Source: Sphingomonas cavernae (GTDB taxonomy: Bacteria; Pseudomonadota; Alphaproteobacteria; Sphingomonadales; Sphingomonadaceae). Taken from it: a DNA stretch of 64,000 nucleotides. Shown here one piece after another: positions 18,081-31,032 of this stretch; the stretch's first letter is position 1, and the number at the start of each line of letters is the position of its first letter. Location: assembly GCF_003590775.1 (NCBI RefSeq), contig NZ_QYUM01000002.1, positions 1,302,001-1,366,000 of the forward strand, given 5' to 3'. The notes beneath the pieces were generated by a model. That model saw nothing but the letters and a program-made list of their open reading frames with translations, ran no database searches and was not told where the DNA came from. Made by a program: the position numbers and the translations under genes.

Positions 18081-18679
18081 AGTGGCATCTCACGCATGAG
18101 ATGCGCCATCGCGCGATTGCCAGCCATCTCGAGCGCATCCGCCGCAGCGTTGCGCGCAGCCGCGGGCTTGTTCTGCCCGAGTTTCTTGGTCCCGCGCCAC
18201 GCGGTGATCTCAAGCGTATAGCCGGTGATGGCACCAAGCATCTTGTCGACCAGCCCCGGTGTCATCTTGGCTGGGGTCCATGTGGGTTTCGGCGCGAGCC
18301 GGGCCTCATGCACGCCCGAGAGCCTGTCTATCTGCTCGACAAGCTGCTCGCGCTCCATCTTGCGGACCTGGCCTTCGAGCTCGACCGCCAGATAATTCCA
18401 GGTCGGCACCTGATCTTCCATCCCGTACCAGTCGGGGCTGATATAAGCCTCGGGACCCTGCACCACATACAGCGCGGTCGCGCCGTCAAGATGGCGCGCA
18501 ATGCCGTTGCCGCGCGCGACGTGAAAGCCCAGCGTCGCGTCGTCGAGGAAGACGGTGGGGACATGCGCGACGCGCGGACCATCGGGGGTAGCCGCGAACA
18601 ATGCGCCAAACCCGATCTCGGTCACGAAGCCGCGCAGCGCGTCGCGGTCCTCCCAGCGAAATTGCGGATTGGGGTGCAT
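18077..18679 (-). CDS. PaiB-family FMN-binding protein
   Basis: A 200-residue member of the PaiB ('FMN-binding negative transcriptional regulator') family with a split-barrel flavin-binding fold. Recognisable parts: 'FVTEIGFGALFAAT', 'HVPTVFLDDATLGFHVARGN', 'YISPDWYG', 'VPTWNYLAVELEGQ' and 'AITGYTLEITAWRGTKKLGQNK'. Despite the family name no DNA-binding domain is seen, and a flavin-dependent enzyme or heme-utilisation role is possible. Its start overlaps the RluA-type gene stop by one base (TGATG). Confidence 0.87.
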   Translation of the reverse strand: MHPNPQFRWEDRDALRGFVTEIGFGALFAATPDGPRVAHVPTVFLDDATLGFHVARGNGIARHLDGATALYVVQGPEAYISPDWYGMEDQVPTWNYLAVELEGQVRKMEREQLVEQIDRLSGVHEARLAPKPTWTPAKMTPGLVDKMLGAITGYTLEITAWRGTKKLGQNKPAAARNAAADALEMAGNRAMAHLMREMPL

Positions 18680-19788
18680 CAGTCGCGCCCCCGTCCGCGC
18701 CTCTCGCCCTTGCGTTCCTTGCGCTTGTCCTTTGCGATGGCGGCCGCCTTGCGGCGCTTGCCCTCGGGCGTTTCGGAGAATTTGACCTCGTCGATCGTCA
18801 GTGCCTCGGCGAGCACGGGATCGAAGCCGAGCGTGTCGATGCTCTCGGCGAAATGCCGCGGCAGCTCCGCGGTGACATCGACCTGACCGCCATCGGGGTG
18901 ATCGATGCGGATACGGCGCGCGTGCAGATGCATCTTGCGGCTGACCCCGCCCGTGAGGAAGGCTTCCTTGCCGCCATATTTGCCGTCGCCGACGATCGGA
19001 TGGCCGATCGCCGCCATGTGGACTCGGAGCTGATGCGTGCGGCCCGTGAAGGGCTGGAGTTCGATCCAGGCCGCGCGATTGCCGGCGCGCTCGATCACGC
19101 GGTAGCGCGTGCGCGCGGGCAGCCCCTCTTTCTCGTCGACGTGCATTTTTTCGCCGCCCGTTCCGGGCTGCTTGGCGAGCGGCAGTTCGATCATGCCGTC
19201 ATCGATATCGGGCACGCCGACCACGAGCGCCCAATAGACCTTGCGCGCGGTGCGGCTCGAAAAGCTCTTGGCGAAACTGGCCGCGGCGCGTGACGAACGC
19301 GCGAGCAGCAAGGCGCCGCTCGTATCCTTGTCGAGCCGGTGGACGAGCTTGGGGCGCCCCTCGGCCTCGAAGGCGAGCGCGTCGAGCAGTCCGTCGACAT
19401 GCTCGTCGGTCTTGGTGCCGCCCTGTGTCGCGAGGCCCGGCGGCTTGTTGATCACCAGCGCCGAACGATCCTTGTGGATGACGAGCGACTGGGCATAGGC
19501 CATCTGGTCTTCGCTGAGCTCGGGGCGCTCGCGCCTGGTTTTGGGCTTCGCGGTCTCGGCCTTGGCGGGTTCGGCCGGGGGCACGCGCAGCACCTGCCCC
19601 GCCTCGATCCGGTCACCCGGCGTGGCGCGCTTGCCGTCGATGCGGAGCTGCCCCGTGCGCGCCCAGCGCGAAACCAGATTGAAGCTGACATCGGGCATGT
19701 GGCGCTTGAACCAGCGGTCGAGCCGGATGCCGTCATCGTCATGCGCGACGGTGAACTGGCGGACATCGGTGGGAATATTATTGGTCAT
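18679..19788 (-). CDS. RluA family RNA pseudouridine synthase
   Basis: A 369-residue enzyme. An N-terminal S4 RNA-binding domain ('RLDRWFKRHMPDVSFNLVSR') is followed by the catalytic domain with 'HRLDKDTSGALLLARSS', whose Asp is the nucleophile, then 'FTGRTHQLRVHMAAIGHPI' and 'GDGKYGG'. The C-terminus is a basic tail rich in Lys and Arg ('KRRKAAAIAKDKRKERKG'). It is probably RluC/RluD-like, acting on 23S rRNA; the exact target site is not decidable. It overlaps crcB by four bases. Confidence 0.9.
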   Translation of the reverse strand: MTNNIPTDVRQFTVAHDDDGIRLDRWFKRHMPDVSFNLVSRWARTGQLRIDGKRATPGDRIEAGQVLRVPPAEPAKAETAKPKTRRERPELSEDQMAYAQSLVIHKDRSALVINKPPGLATQGGTKTDEHVDGLLDALAFEAEGRPKLVHRLDKDTSGALLLARSSRAAASFAKSFSSRTARKVYWALVVGVPDIDDGMIELPLAKQPGTGGEKMHVDEKEGLPARTRYRVIERAGNRAAWIELQPFTGRTHQLRVHMAAIGHPIVGDGKYGGKEAFLTGGVSRKMHLHARRIRIDHPDGGQVDVTAELPRHFAESIDTLGFDPVLAEALTIDEVKFSETPEGKRRKAAAIAKDKRKERKGERRGRGRD

Positions 19789-20162
19789 GCGAACGCCCTT
19801 ACCATCCAGAGCCCCGCAAACAGAGCAACGATCGAACCAATCACCGAAACGAGCGCATAAATCGTCGCTCCGGCAAGCGCGCCACGCTCGATCATGTTCG
19901 CGGCGTCAAGGCTGAACGCGGAAAAGGTGGTGAAGCCGCCGAGCAGCCCGATGCCGATCAGATACCGATATCCCTCTGCCCCCTGCCCGAAGCGCGCGAG
20001 CAGGCCGGCAAGCAGCCCCATGGCGAAGCCACCGACAAGGTTCACGATCAGCGTGCCCCAGGGATAATGAGGACCGAACTGCTGGAGCGTCAGCCGGCCG
20101 ACGCCAAAGCGCGCCGCGCTGCCGAGCGCGCCGCCGAGCATGACAAGAAGGAGATTCCGCAT
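19785..20162 (-). CDS. crcB: Fluoride exporter CrcB/FluC
   Basis: A 125-residue, four-helix membrane protein that forms dimeric fluoride channels. Diagnostic stretches: 'GGALGSAARFGVGRL', 'YPWGTLIVNLVGGFAMGLL' with the conserved Asn, and 'GLLGGFTTFSAFSLDA' with the phenylalanine pair that lines the fluoride pore. It is first in the six-gene minus-strand operon. No fluoride riboswitch was found in the short leader. Confidence 0.92.
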   Translation of the reverse strand: MRNLLLVMLGGALGSAARFGVGRLTLQQFGPHYPWGTLIVNLVGGFAMGLLAGLLARFGQGAEGYRYLIGIGLLGGFTTFSAFSLDAANMIERGALAGATIYALVSVIGSIVALFAGLWMVRAFA

Positions 20163-20218
20163 GGGGCGCCCTTAGCCGAAAAGCGCCCGTGATTGCACCT
20201 ATTGTATCGCGGCGCGCC

Positions 20219-20887
20219 TCAGCGGCCGATATTGGCGATCAGATCGACCTCGGTGCCGCCCTTGGGCAGCGCGCGGGCGAGGAGATAATAGGCGCCGCCG
20301 TCGCGGTCGCGCGTGCCGCCGAGAATGTGCTCCTGCCCCTCGCGGACATGTTCGGCGGTGAAGCCGGCGGCGGTCGCGCGGGTATAGTAAAAGTCGATCA
20401 CCTGGCCGATGTCCGCCGCGGTTGCGAAGGTGATGGCGCGCGCGCGGCAACCCGCGGCGTCCTTGCCCGCGGCCTCGCTGACGCGCGCCTGCGGAAAGAG
20501 CGGGAGGTCGGCGGGCAGCTTCGCCGCCCATGCCGCATTATAGCCAAGCCCCGACATGCACCCCGCCTTGCCGCCATCGGCTTTCGCGGCGGCGAGCGTC
20601 GCAGGCGCCACCGGATCGGGGGTGGCCTTGGCCGCGGGCGCGCGCTTGAGCGTTCCGAGTTCGGCGGCGCTGGGTCTGGGCCCCGGCACGGCCACCGCGC
20701 CGGCGCGCCTGGGATCGACCACGATCTGATCCTTGAGCGCGCCCGCGAGCGCGGGGTCGGTGACATTGCCCGCCAGGCTGTTGTCGAGCTTCGCAAGCTC
20801 GGCCTGATCGGGCTCGTCATTGCATGCGCCAAGCGCCAGCAGCGCGGCCAGCAGGAGCGTTGACGTGGAAAGCGTAATTCGGGTCAT
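20219..20887 (-). CDS. Predicted lipoprotein, unknown function
   Basis: A 222-residue protein. The N-terminus has a basic residue, a hydrophobic core and a lipobox 'LLALGAC' (Cys22), so it should be lipid-anchored. The C-terminal half contains 'VIDFYYTRATAAGFTAEHV' and 'DGGAYYLLARALPKGGTEVD', a small alpha/beta domain without a known name. ATG 20887 has AGGA nine bases upstream; ATG 20893 is only three bases from it and less likely. It is transcribed toward crcB but with its own gap of 57 bp. Confidence 0.72.
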   Translation of the reverse strand: MTRITLSTSTLLLAALLALGACNDEPDQAELAKLDNSLAGNVTDPALAGALKDQIVVDPRRAGAVAVPGPRPSAAELGTLKRAPAAKATPDPVAPATLAAAKADGGKAGCMSGLGYNAAWAAKLPADLPLFPQARVSEAAGKDAAGCRARAITFATAADIGQVIDFYYTRATAAGFTAEHVREGQEHILGGTRDRDGGAYYLLARALPKGGTEVDLIANIGR

Positions 20888-21050
20888 CGGCATTGATCCT
20901 CGTTCTGATGCGAGCTTACGCCGGGCGAGAGTAAAGAAAGAACAGCGAAAACTGGTTAATTTCGGCGCGTTACGATGACCTCTGTACGAAAACGGGACAG
21001 CGCGGAGCTGTCGCGGCCATATTGGCATCGTAACAAAAGCAGGATATGTA

Positions 21051-21512
21051 ATGATGTATCATCATAAGGAGGATGCCACGCGTCGTCGCACCGTCTTTGC
21101 CGCTCCCGCTCAACCGCCGCTGATGAAGGATCTCAACACGACGCCGCTGATCGACGTGATGCTCGTGCTGCTCGTGATGTTCATCATGGTCATCCCGATT
21201 CAACTGCATAAGGTTCCTGTCGAACTGCCATCGGGCAAGGGCACCGACGCCGCGCGTCCCATCCACCGGCTCGAGATCACGGCGGGCAATACGCTGCTGT
21301 GGGACGGTCAACCCGTCAGCGAGGCCGCGCTTCCAGCCCGGCTTTCAGCGCTGACGCGCGATCCCGCGGGCCCTGTGCTGCACGTCGCGGCGGACGGGGC
21401 GGCGCGCTACGAAATCTTCGACCGCACGCTGGCGACGGTGAAGCAGGCGGGGATCACGCGGCTCGGCATGGTGGGCAATGAGCGTTACCTGGACAGCCTA
21501 GGTCCGCGCTAG
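21051..21512 (+). CDS. ExbD/TolR family protein
   Basis: A 153-residue inner-membrane protein with one N-terminal transmembrane helix: 'LNTTPLIDVMLVLLVMFIMV', in which Asp is the proton-carrying residue of the family. The periplasmic remainder ends 'TVKQAGITRLGMVGNERY', as in ExbD. ExbD works with ExbB (and TonB) to transmit proton motive force to outer-membrane transporters; neither partner gene lies in this window next to it. ATG 21051 has AGGA six bases upstream. Confidence 0.87.
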   Translation: MMYHHKEDATRRRTVFAAPAQPPLMKDLNTTPLIDVMLVLLVMFIMVIPIQLHKVPVELPSGKGTDAARPIHRLEITAGNTLLWDGQPVSEAALPARLSALTRDPAGPVLHVAADGAARYEIFDRTLATVKQAGITRLGMVGNERYLDSLGPR

Positions 21513-21582
21513 ATGGTGTGGACAGTTATCACAGCCATCCGCCAGAGCTTCGCTCGTTTCCGAACATTGCCGGAAAGGTGAC

Positions 21583-21669
21583 TGGTGCCCAGAAGAGGAC
21601 TCGAACCTCCACGCCCTTGCGAGCGCCAGCACCTGAAGCTGGTGCGTCTACCAATTCCGCCATCTGGGC
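21583..21669 (-). tRNA. tRNA-Leu (CAG)
   Basis: On the minus strand an 87-nt tRNA folds with acceptor stem GCCCAGA/TCTGGGC, D-arm with GGCGGAATTGGTAGACGC, anticodon loop TTCAGGT (anticodon CAG), a long class II variable arm, and T-loop GGTTCGAGTCC. The discriminator is A and the CCA is encoded at 21583-21585. The long variable arm and the CAG anticodon identify leucine. Confidence 0.95.
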
Positions 21670-21770
21670 ACGGGGTAGGCGGCGCGGATAGACGGGGTTA
21701 TCGATGCTTGTCAACACGGGGTTTAGGGGGCATTGCCGCGACAGCAAAATAAACCCTGAGGACGTGAGTG

Positions 21771-22706
21771 ATGGACCGGCTGGTTGTGATGTTCGGCGGC
21801 AGCGGCTTTCTCGGCCGCTATATCGCGCAGGAGCTGCTTGGCAGCGGCGCACGCGTGCGCTTTGCCGAGCGCGACCCCAGGCGCGCCTGGTATCTGAAGC
21901 CGCTCGGAAATCTGGGACAAACGCAGTTCGTCGCCGCCGACGTGACGCACAAGGACAGCGTCGCGCGCGCAGTGCAGGGCGCCGATGCGGTGATCAATCT
22001 GGTCGGAATCCTGTCGGGCAAGTTCGACAAGGTACATGTCGAGGGCGCGCGCAATGTCGCCGAGGCCGCGGCTGCCGCGGGGGTCGCGACGTTCGTCCAT
22101 ATGTCGGCGATCGGTGCGAGCGCACAAGCCGAATCGGCCTATGGCCGCACCAAGGGACTGGGCGAGGAAGCGGTGCGCAAGGCCTTCCCGGCCGCGACGA
22201 TCCTGCGCCCCTCGATCGTCTTCGGGCGCGAGGACAATTTCATCAACCGCTTCGCGGGGCTCATCCGCGCGCTGCCCGTGCTGCCGGTGATTCGGAGCCA
22301 GGCGAAGTTCCAGCCGGTCTATGCGGGCGATATCGCGCGGGCAGCGGCGAAGGCGCTGCTTGAGGACGGGCATGCCGGCAAGGCCTATGAACTTGGCGGG
22401 CCGCATGTGCTCACCATGGGCGAGCTCAATGCCTGGATCGCGAAGGAAACCGGCCGCCATCCGCTGGTGGCGGACGTGCCCGATGCGCTGGCTGGAGCCA
22501 TGGCGCGGTTCGCCGGCTGGCTGCCGGGCGCGCCGATTACCTGGGATCAGTGGCTTATGCTGCAGAAGGACAATGTCGCCGCGGATACGGCCGAGGGGCT
22601 GGGTGCCTTCGGCATCACCCCCACGCCGCTTGCCGCGGTCGCGCCGGGCTGGCTCGTCCAATATCGTCGCCACGGCCGTTTCGCGGGCGTGAAGGGCGCG
22701 GCCTGA
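21771..22706 (+). CDS. NDUFA9-like NAD(P)-binding protein, complex I associated
   Basis: A 311-residue atypical short-chain dehydrogenase. The N-terminal Rossmann motif is 'VMFGGSGFLGRYIAQELL'; 'ADAVINLVGILSG', 'FVHMSAIGASAQAESAYGRT' and 'ILRPSIVFGREDNFINRF' match the NDUFA9/39-kDa subunit family, which binds NADPH and supports complex I in mitochondria and alphaproteobacteria. No other complex I genes are in the window. ATG 21771 has GAGGA eight bases upstream; an in-frame GTG at 21768 is possible. Confidence 0.85.
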   Translation: MDRLVVMFGGSGFLGRYIAQELLGSGARVRFAERDPRRAWYLKPLGNLGQTQFVAADVTHKDSVARAVQGADAVINLVGILSGKFDKVHVEGARNVAEAAAAAGVATFVHMSAIGASAQAESAYGRTKGLGEEAVRKAFPAATILRPSIVFGREDNFINRFAGLIRALPVLPVIRSQAKFQPVYAGDIARAAAKALLEDGHAGKAYELGGPHVLTMGELNAWIAKETGRHPLVADVPDALAGAMARFAGWLPGAPITWDQWLMLQKDNVAADTAEGLGAFGITPTPLAAVAPGWLVQYRRHGRFAGVKGAA

Positions 22707-22718
22707 CAGCGCCACATC

Positions 22719-22806
22719 CGTTCGGGCTGAGCCTGTCGAAGCCCTTTCCTTCCTTCGTTCCCGCAAAAAAAGAACGAAAGCCCTTCGACAGGCTCAGGGC
22801 GAGCGG
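22719..22806. repeat. Intergenic palindromic repeat (GAGCCTGTCGAAG family)
   Basis: Two imperfect inverted arms of about 29 bp share the core CTGAGCCTGTCGAAG (left arm 22719-22747, right arm to 22806), and a nested pair TTCGTTC/GAACGAA lies near the centre next to a run of seven A. Repeats of this type are common between genes in sphingomonads. It occupies the NDUFA9-like to uppP gap and could form a strong hairpin in the transcript. Confidence 0.75.
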
Positions 22807-22828
22807 CAGAGTGAAAGCGTAGCGCCCC

Positions 22829-23635
22829 ATGACCTCCTCCGAAATCCTGACCTATATCCTGCTCGGCATCATCGAGGGGTTGACCGAGTTCCTCCCCGTT
22901 TCTTCGACCGGTCACCTGATCCTCGCCAGCGCGCTATTGGGCTTCGAGGGCGAATCCTCGGTCGCGTTCAAGATCGCGATCCAGCTCGGCGCGATCCTCG
23001 CGGTGCTCGTCGCCTATTGGGGGCGCTTCTGGAATATCGGCAAGGGGCTGCTGGTCGCGGACAAGGGCGCGGTCGCGTTCACGCGCAACATCATCATCGG
23101 CTTCCTGCCCGCGATGGCGATCGGCGTCGTCGCCTATGATGCGATCCGCGCTGCGATCCAGACGCCGATCATCGTTGCGGTCATGCTGGTGCTCGGCGGC
23201 ATTGCGATCCTCATGATCGAGCGGATGGTAAAGCACGTTCGCTTCGACAGCGTCGAGGCAATGCCGACCTGGACCGCGATACGGATCGGCCTAGTCCAGT
23301 GCCTTGCCATGGTGCCGGGCGTCAGCCGCTCGGGCGCGACGATCATGGGCGCGCTGCTGATGGGGGTCGAGCGCAAGACCGCCGCCGAGTTCAGCTTCTT
23401 CCTCGCGGTGCCGACGATGCTCGGCGCGACCGTCTATGCGCTATGGAAGGATCGCGCGCTGCTCAGTGTCGATGATCTGGGCGCGATCGCGATCGGCTTC
23501 ACCTGCGCCTTCCTGGTCGCGCTCGCGATCGTCAAAGCCTTTGTCGCGGTCGTCTCGCGCTACGGTTTTGCGCCGTTCGCCTGGTACCGAATCGTCCTTG
23601 GCAGCATCGCCTTCGTCTGGCTTTTGATGAGATAG
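22829..23635 (+). CDS. uppP: Undecaprenyl-diphosphatase UppP/BacA
   Basis: A 268-residue integral membrane enzyme that recycles undecaprenyl diphosphate for cell-wall synthesis and confers bacitracin tolerance. The two conserved motifs are present: 'EGLTEFLPVSSTGHLI' near the N-terminus and 'PGVSRSGATIMGALLMG' mid-protein, with the catalytic Glu, Ser and Arg. Length matches the family. The preceding gap is filled by a palindromic repeat. Confidence 0.95.
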   Translation: MTSSEILTYILLGIIEGLTEFLPVSSTGHLILASALLGFEGESSVAFKIAIQLGAILAVLVAYWGRFWNIGKGLLVADKGAVAFTRNIIIGFLPAMAIGVVAYDAIRAAIQTPIIVAVMLVLGGIAILMIERMVKHVRFDSVEAMPTWTAIRIGLVQCLAMVPGVSRSGATIMGALLMGVERKTAAEFSFFLAVPTMLGATVYALWKDRALLSVDDLGAIAIGFTCAFLVALAIVKAFVAVVSRYGFAPFAWYRIVLGSIAFVWLLMR

Positions 23636-23794
23636 AACCGTATCGGCCGTAATATTCTAACGCTCAAGCCTAATTTCCCTCCGGGCGAGCCAAAAACACG
23701 GTAAAGAACGTCAGTATTGTTGTCTTAAATTGCAGAATCCACGTGACTCTGCGGTTTCTTCGGCTATCGGAACCTTGTGCAACGGAGGGTGACG

Positions 23795-25249
23795 ATGGCC
23801 GAGCAGGCGATGCTGAAATTCGTGGGAACGGGGCAAGCCTATCCCGAAAAGCGTGCGGCCGAGCTGCGCGCCGAGGATTTCGAGGAAATTGCGAAGCGCT
23901 ACGAGACCGCGAAGGCGGAGGAACAGGCCTCGCGCTGCTCGCAGTGCGGCGTGCCCTATTGCTCGGTGCATTGCCCGCTGCACAACCATATTCCCGACTG
24001 GCTGCGCCTCACCGCCGAAGGCCGGCTGCGCGAGGCGTTCGAGCTGTCCAACTCCACCTCGACCATGCCCGAGATCTGCGGCCGTATCTGCCCGCAGGAC
24101 CGGCTGTGCGAGGGTAATTGCGTCATCGAATTCTCGGGCCACGGCGCGGTCACGATCGGCTCGGTCGAAAAGTTCATCACCGACACCGCCTGGGAAGAAG
24201 GCTGGGTCGAGCCGCTCGTCGCCGGCAAGGCCACCGGCCAGTCGATCGGCGTGATCGGCGCAGGGCCTGCGGGGCTCACGGCCGCCGAATATCTGCGCGC
24301 TGCGGGGCATGAGGTGCATGTCTATGACCGGCACGACCGCATGGGCGGACTGCTCGTCTACGGCATCCCCGGCTTCAAGCTCGAAAAGCCGATCGTCAAG
24401 CGCCGCATCAAGCGGCTCGAGGACGGCGGCATCGTCTTCCACCGCGGCTTCGAGGTCAGCCGCGACGCGACGCTCGAGCAGCTCCGCGAACGCCACGACG
24501 CGCTGCTGATCGCGACGGGCGTCTACAAGGCGCGCGCGATCAAGGCGCCCGGCGTCGGCGCGCCGGGCGTGGTCGAATCGCTCGACTATCTGATCGCCTC
24601 CAATCGCAAGAGCTTCGGCGACGCCGTCCCCGAATTCGAAAGCGGCGCGCTCAATGCCGCGGGCAAGAATGTCGTCGTCATCGGCGGCGGCGACACCGCG
24701 ATGGACTGCGTCCGCACCGCGGTCCGCCAAGGCGCGAAGTCAGTGAAATGCCTCTACCGCCGCGACCGCGCCAACATGCCGGGCTCGCAGAACGAGGTGA
24801 AGAACGCCGAGGAAGAGGGCGTCGAGTTCGTCTGGCTCTCCGCCCCCGAGGCGTTCGACGGCACCGAGGCCGTCTCGGGCGTCCGCGCGACGAAAATGCG
24901 TCTCGGTCAGGCCGACGCCTCGGGCAGGCGGGCTCCCGAGCCCGATCCCGGCAGCGAGTTCCGCCTCGACGCCGATCTCGTCATCAAGGCGCTTGGCTTC
25001 GACCCCGAGGAACTGCCCAGACTTTTCGGTGCGGCGGACCTTTCGGTCACGCGCTGGGGCACGCTGCGCGTCGATCACAAGAGCATGATGACCAACATGG
25101 ACGGCGTTTTCGCCGCGGGCGACATCGTGCGCGGCGCCAGCCTCGTCGTATGGGCGATCCGCGACGGCCGCGACGTGGCCGATCATATGCACAGCTATCT
25201 GAAGGCGAAAGGCAAGGTCGCGCCTGCGAAAGCTCTGGAGGCGGCATGA
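23795..25249 (+). CDS. gltD: Glutamate synthase small subunit
   Basis: A 484-residue FAD and iron-sulphur subunit of NADPH-GOGAT that passes electrons from NADPH to the large subunit. N-terminal cysteine sets 'CSQCGVPYCSVHCPLHN' and 'CGRICPQDRLCEGNCV' bind 4Fe-4S clusters; 'GVIGAGPAGLTAAEYL' binds FAD and 'VIGGGDTAMDCVRTAVRQG' binds NADPH. ATG 23795 follows GGAGG by six bases. Here gltD precedes gltB, with a DUF2059 gene between, all overlapping by four bases. Confidence 0.95.
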   Translation: MAEQAMLKFVGTGQAYPEKRAAELRAEDFEEIAKRYETAKAEEQASRCSQCGVPYCSVHCPLHNHIPDWLRLTAEGRLREAFELSNSTSTMPEICGRICPQDRLCEGNCVIEFSGHGAVTIGSVEKFITDTAWEEGWVEPLVAGKATGQSIGVIGAGPAGLTAAEYLRAAGHEVHVYDRHDRMGGLLVYGIPGFKLEKPIVKRRIKRLEDGGIVFHRGFEVSRDATLEQLRERHDALLIATGVYKARAIKAPGVGAPGVVESLDYLIASNRKSFGDAVPEFESGALNAAGKNVVVIGGGDTAMDCVRTAVRQGAKSVKCLYRRDRANMPGSQNEVKNAEEEGVEFVWLSAPEAFDGTEAVSGVRATKMRLGQADASGRRAPEPDPGSEFRLDADLVIKALGFDPEELPRLFGAADLSVTRWGTLRVDHKSMMTNMDGVFAAGDIVRGASLVVWAIRDGRDVADHMHSYLKAKGKVAPAKALEAA

Positions 25250-25802
25250 TCTGGCTCGCTCTTCTCGCATCGACTGCGGCAACCGCGAGCGAGGCTCCCA
25301 TTGCCGCGCCCCAGGTGGCGAGCAAGGCAGAACCGACGCAGGATTTTGCAGCCGTGGAAGCCGCTGTGCGGCTGCTCAGGTCGCAAGACTATGAAAAGCA
25401 AATGGAAGAAGCGGCATTGCGCAGCGCGAACGCCAGCTTCGACACGATGTTTGAACACTATGCGCAAGAGGGTTCGGCGCTTCCCGCGGATCTCGTAGAC
25501 GAGATCAGGCTGGTGATCCTCAACAATACGCGCGATCTGGTCGAAGAGATGAAGAAGACTGCGCTGAACGATGCCGCCGCCATTTATGCCCGTTATTTCA
25601 CGGCGGCCGAGATCAACGAACTGATGGCGCTTCAATCGCATCCTGTGATGAAGAAGGTGCAACAGGTCACGCGCCGAATGATGCCGGAGCTCATGCAAAT
25701 CGGCCTCAAGACGGCGGCTGCCCGTCAGGTTGAGCTGAAAGCGAAGATCGCCGAGACCATAGAATCGTGGCAAGCGCGCCAACCCAATGAGAGTGACAAG
25801 TC

Positions 25803-25806
<4 letters not shown>
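25246..25806 (+). CDS. DUF2059 domain protein, exported
   Basis: A 186-residue protein with a short signal-like N-terminus ('MIWLALLASTAATASEA'). The C-terminal half, 'YARYFTAAEINELMALQSHP' and 'QVTRRMMPELMQIGLK', matches DUF2059. Its ATG overlaps the gltD stop and its stop overlaps the gltB start (ATGA at both ends), so it is translated as the middle gene of the GOGAT operon. A function in glutamate synthesis is not expected for an exported protein; the position may only reflect operon capture. Confidence 0.82.
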
Positions 25807-30323
<4,517 letters not shown>

Positions 30324-30412
30324 GCACGGAACCCGTTCAGCCTGGACTCATTTTACACTCTGTAGGTGTCCAGGCTGTACCCGCGCGTGCTCCGCGCGTC
30401 TGGAGGATTGCG

Positions 30413-30856
30413 ATGCGTTATTTCGTGCTCGGCCTTGTTGCGCTGGCCTTCACCGCGCCCGTCCAGGCGCGCGACCATGATCGTGCGCCCGAAGCGGAAA
30501 TCGCCGAGAAGATGAACGATCCGGTGATGCAGGATCGCGTCGCGGGCGCGATGTTGGGCGTAATGGGCGCGGTGCTCGATATGCGCATCGGAGAAATCGA
30601 GCGCGCGATCGACCCGAGTTCGCCCACGCCGCGCGACGAGACGCTGCGCGACCGGGCGGAACGCGACGACCCGTATTTCGAGGAGCGGATGGTAGGTCGC
30701 ACGCGCGCAATGACTGGAACGATGGGCGCGATGGCTACGCAGATGGCGGTGATGATGCCCGAGTTTCGCAGGATGATGGCGGAAATGGCTGGCCGCATGG
30801 CCGATATCGGCAGCACCGTGTCGATCCCTGATTACGAAGACGACTGGGACGACTGA
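30413..30856 (+). CDS. Small periplasmic protein, unknown function
   Basis: A 147-residue protein with a clear signal peptide ('RYFVLGLVALAFTAPVQA'), then an acidic and Met-rich helical body ('GAMATQMAVMMPEFRRMM') and an acidic end ('YEDDWDD'). No family recognised. ATG 30413 is preceded by GGAGG at good spacing; the open frame upstream of it runs into the gltB end and is not coding. Export is likely; the role is unknown. Confidence 0.7.
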   Translation: MRYFVLGLVALAFTAPVQARDHDRAPEAEIAEKMNDPVMQDRVAGAMLGVMGAVLDMRIGEIERAIDPSSPTPRDETLRDRAERDDPYFEERMVGRTRAMTGTMGAMATQMAVMMPEFRRMMAEMAGRMADIGSTVSIPDYEDDWDD

Positions 30857-30867
30857 CGTCTCTTGCC

Positions 30868-30958
30868 GTCGCCCCAGCGCAGGCTGGGGCCCAGACGATA
30901 TTTCCGATCTCGTCGATGTAACCAGCACCGCTTGGGCCCCAGCCTGCGCTGGGGCGAC
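30868..30958. repeat. Perfect 26-bp inverted repeat
   Basis: The arms at 30868-30893 and 30933-30958 are exact reverse complements; each contains GCCCCAGCGCAGGCTGGGGC, itself partly palindromic. The 39-bp centre is not repeated. It lies between two plus-strand genes and may act as a transcript hairpin. It belongs to the same general class as the other palindromic units in this window but shares no arm sequence with them. Confidence 0.85.
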
Positions 30959-31032
30959 AGTGACTGCTAAATTCCTGCTGCGCCGCATCAAAGGGTGGAC
31001 GGACTCGCCCGCCACGCTAAAGTCGCGCCTCC

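Noticed and set aside
20163-20218. Possible fluoride riboswitch before crcB
   Set aside because: The 56-bp leader shows none of the conserved riboswitch blocks, and the lipoprotein gene ends just upstream.
24748-25245. The open frame upstream of the DUF2059 gene
   Set aside because: It lies inside gltD in another frame, and the exported protein clearly begins at ATG 25246.
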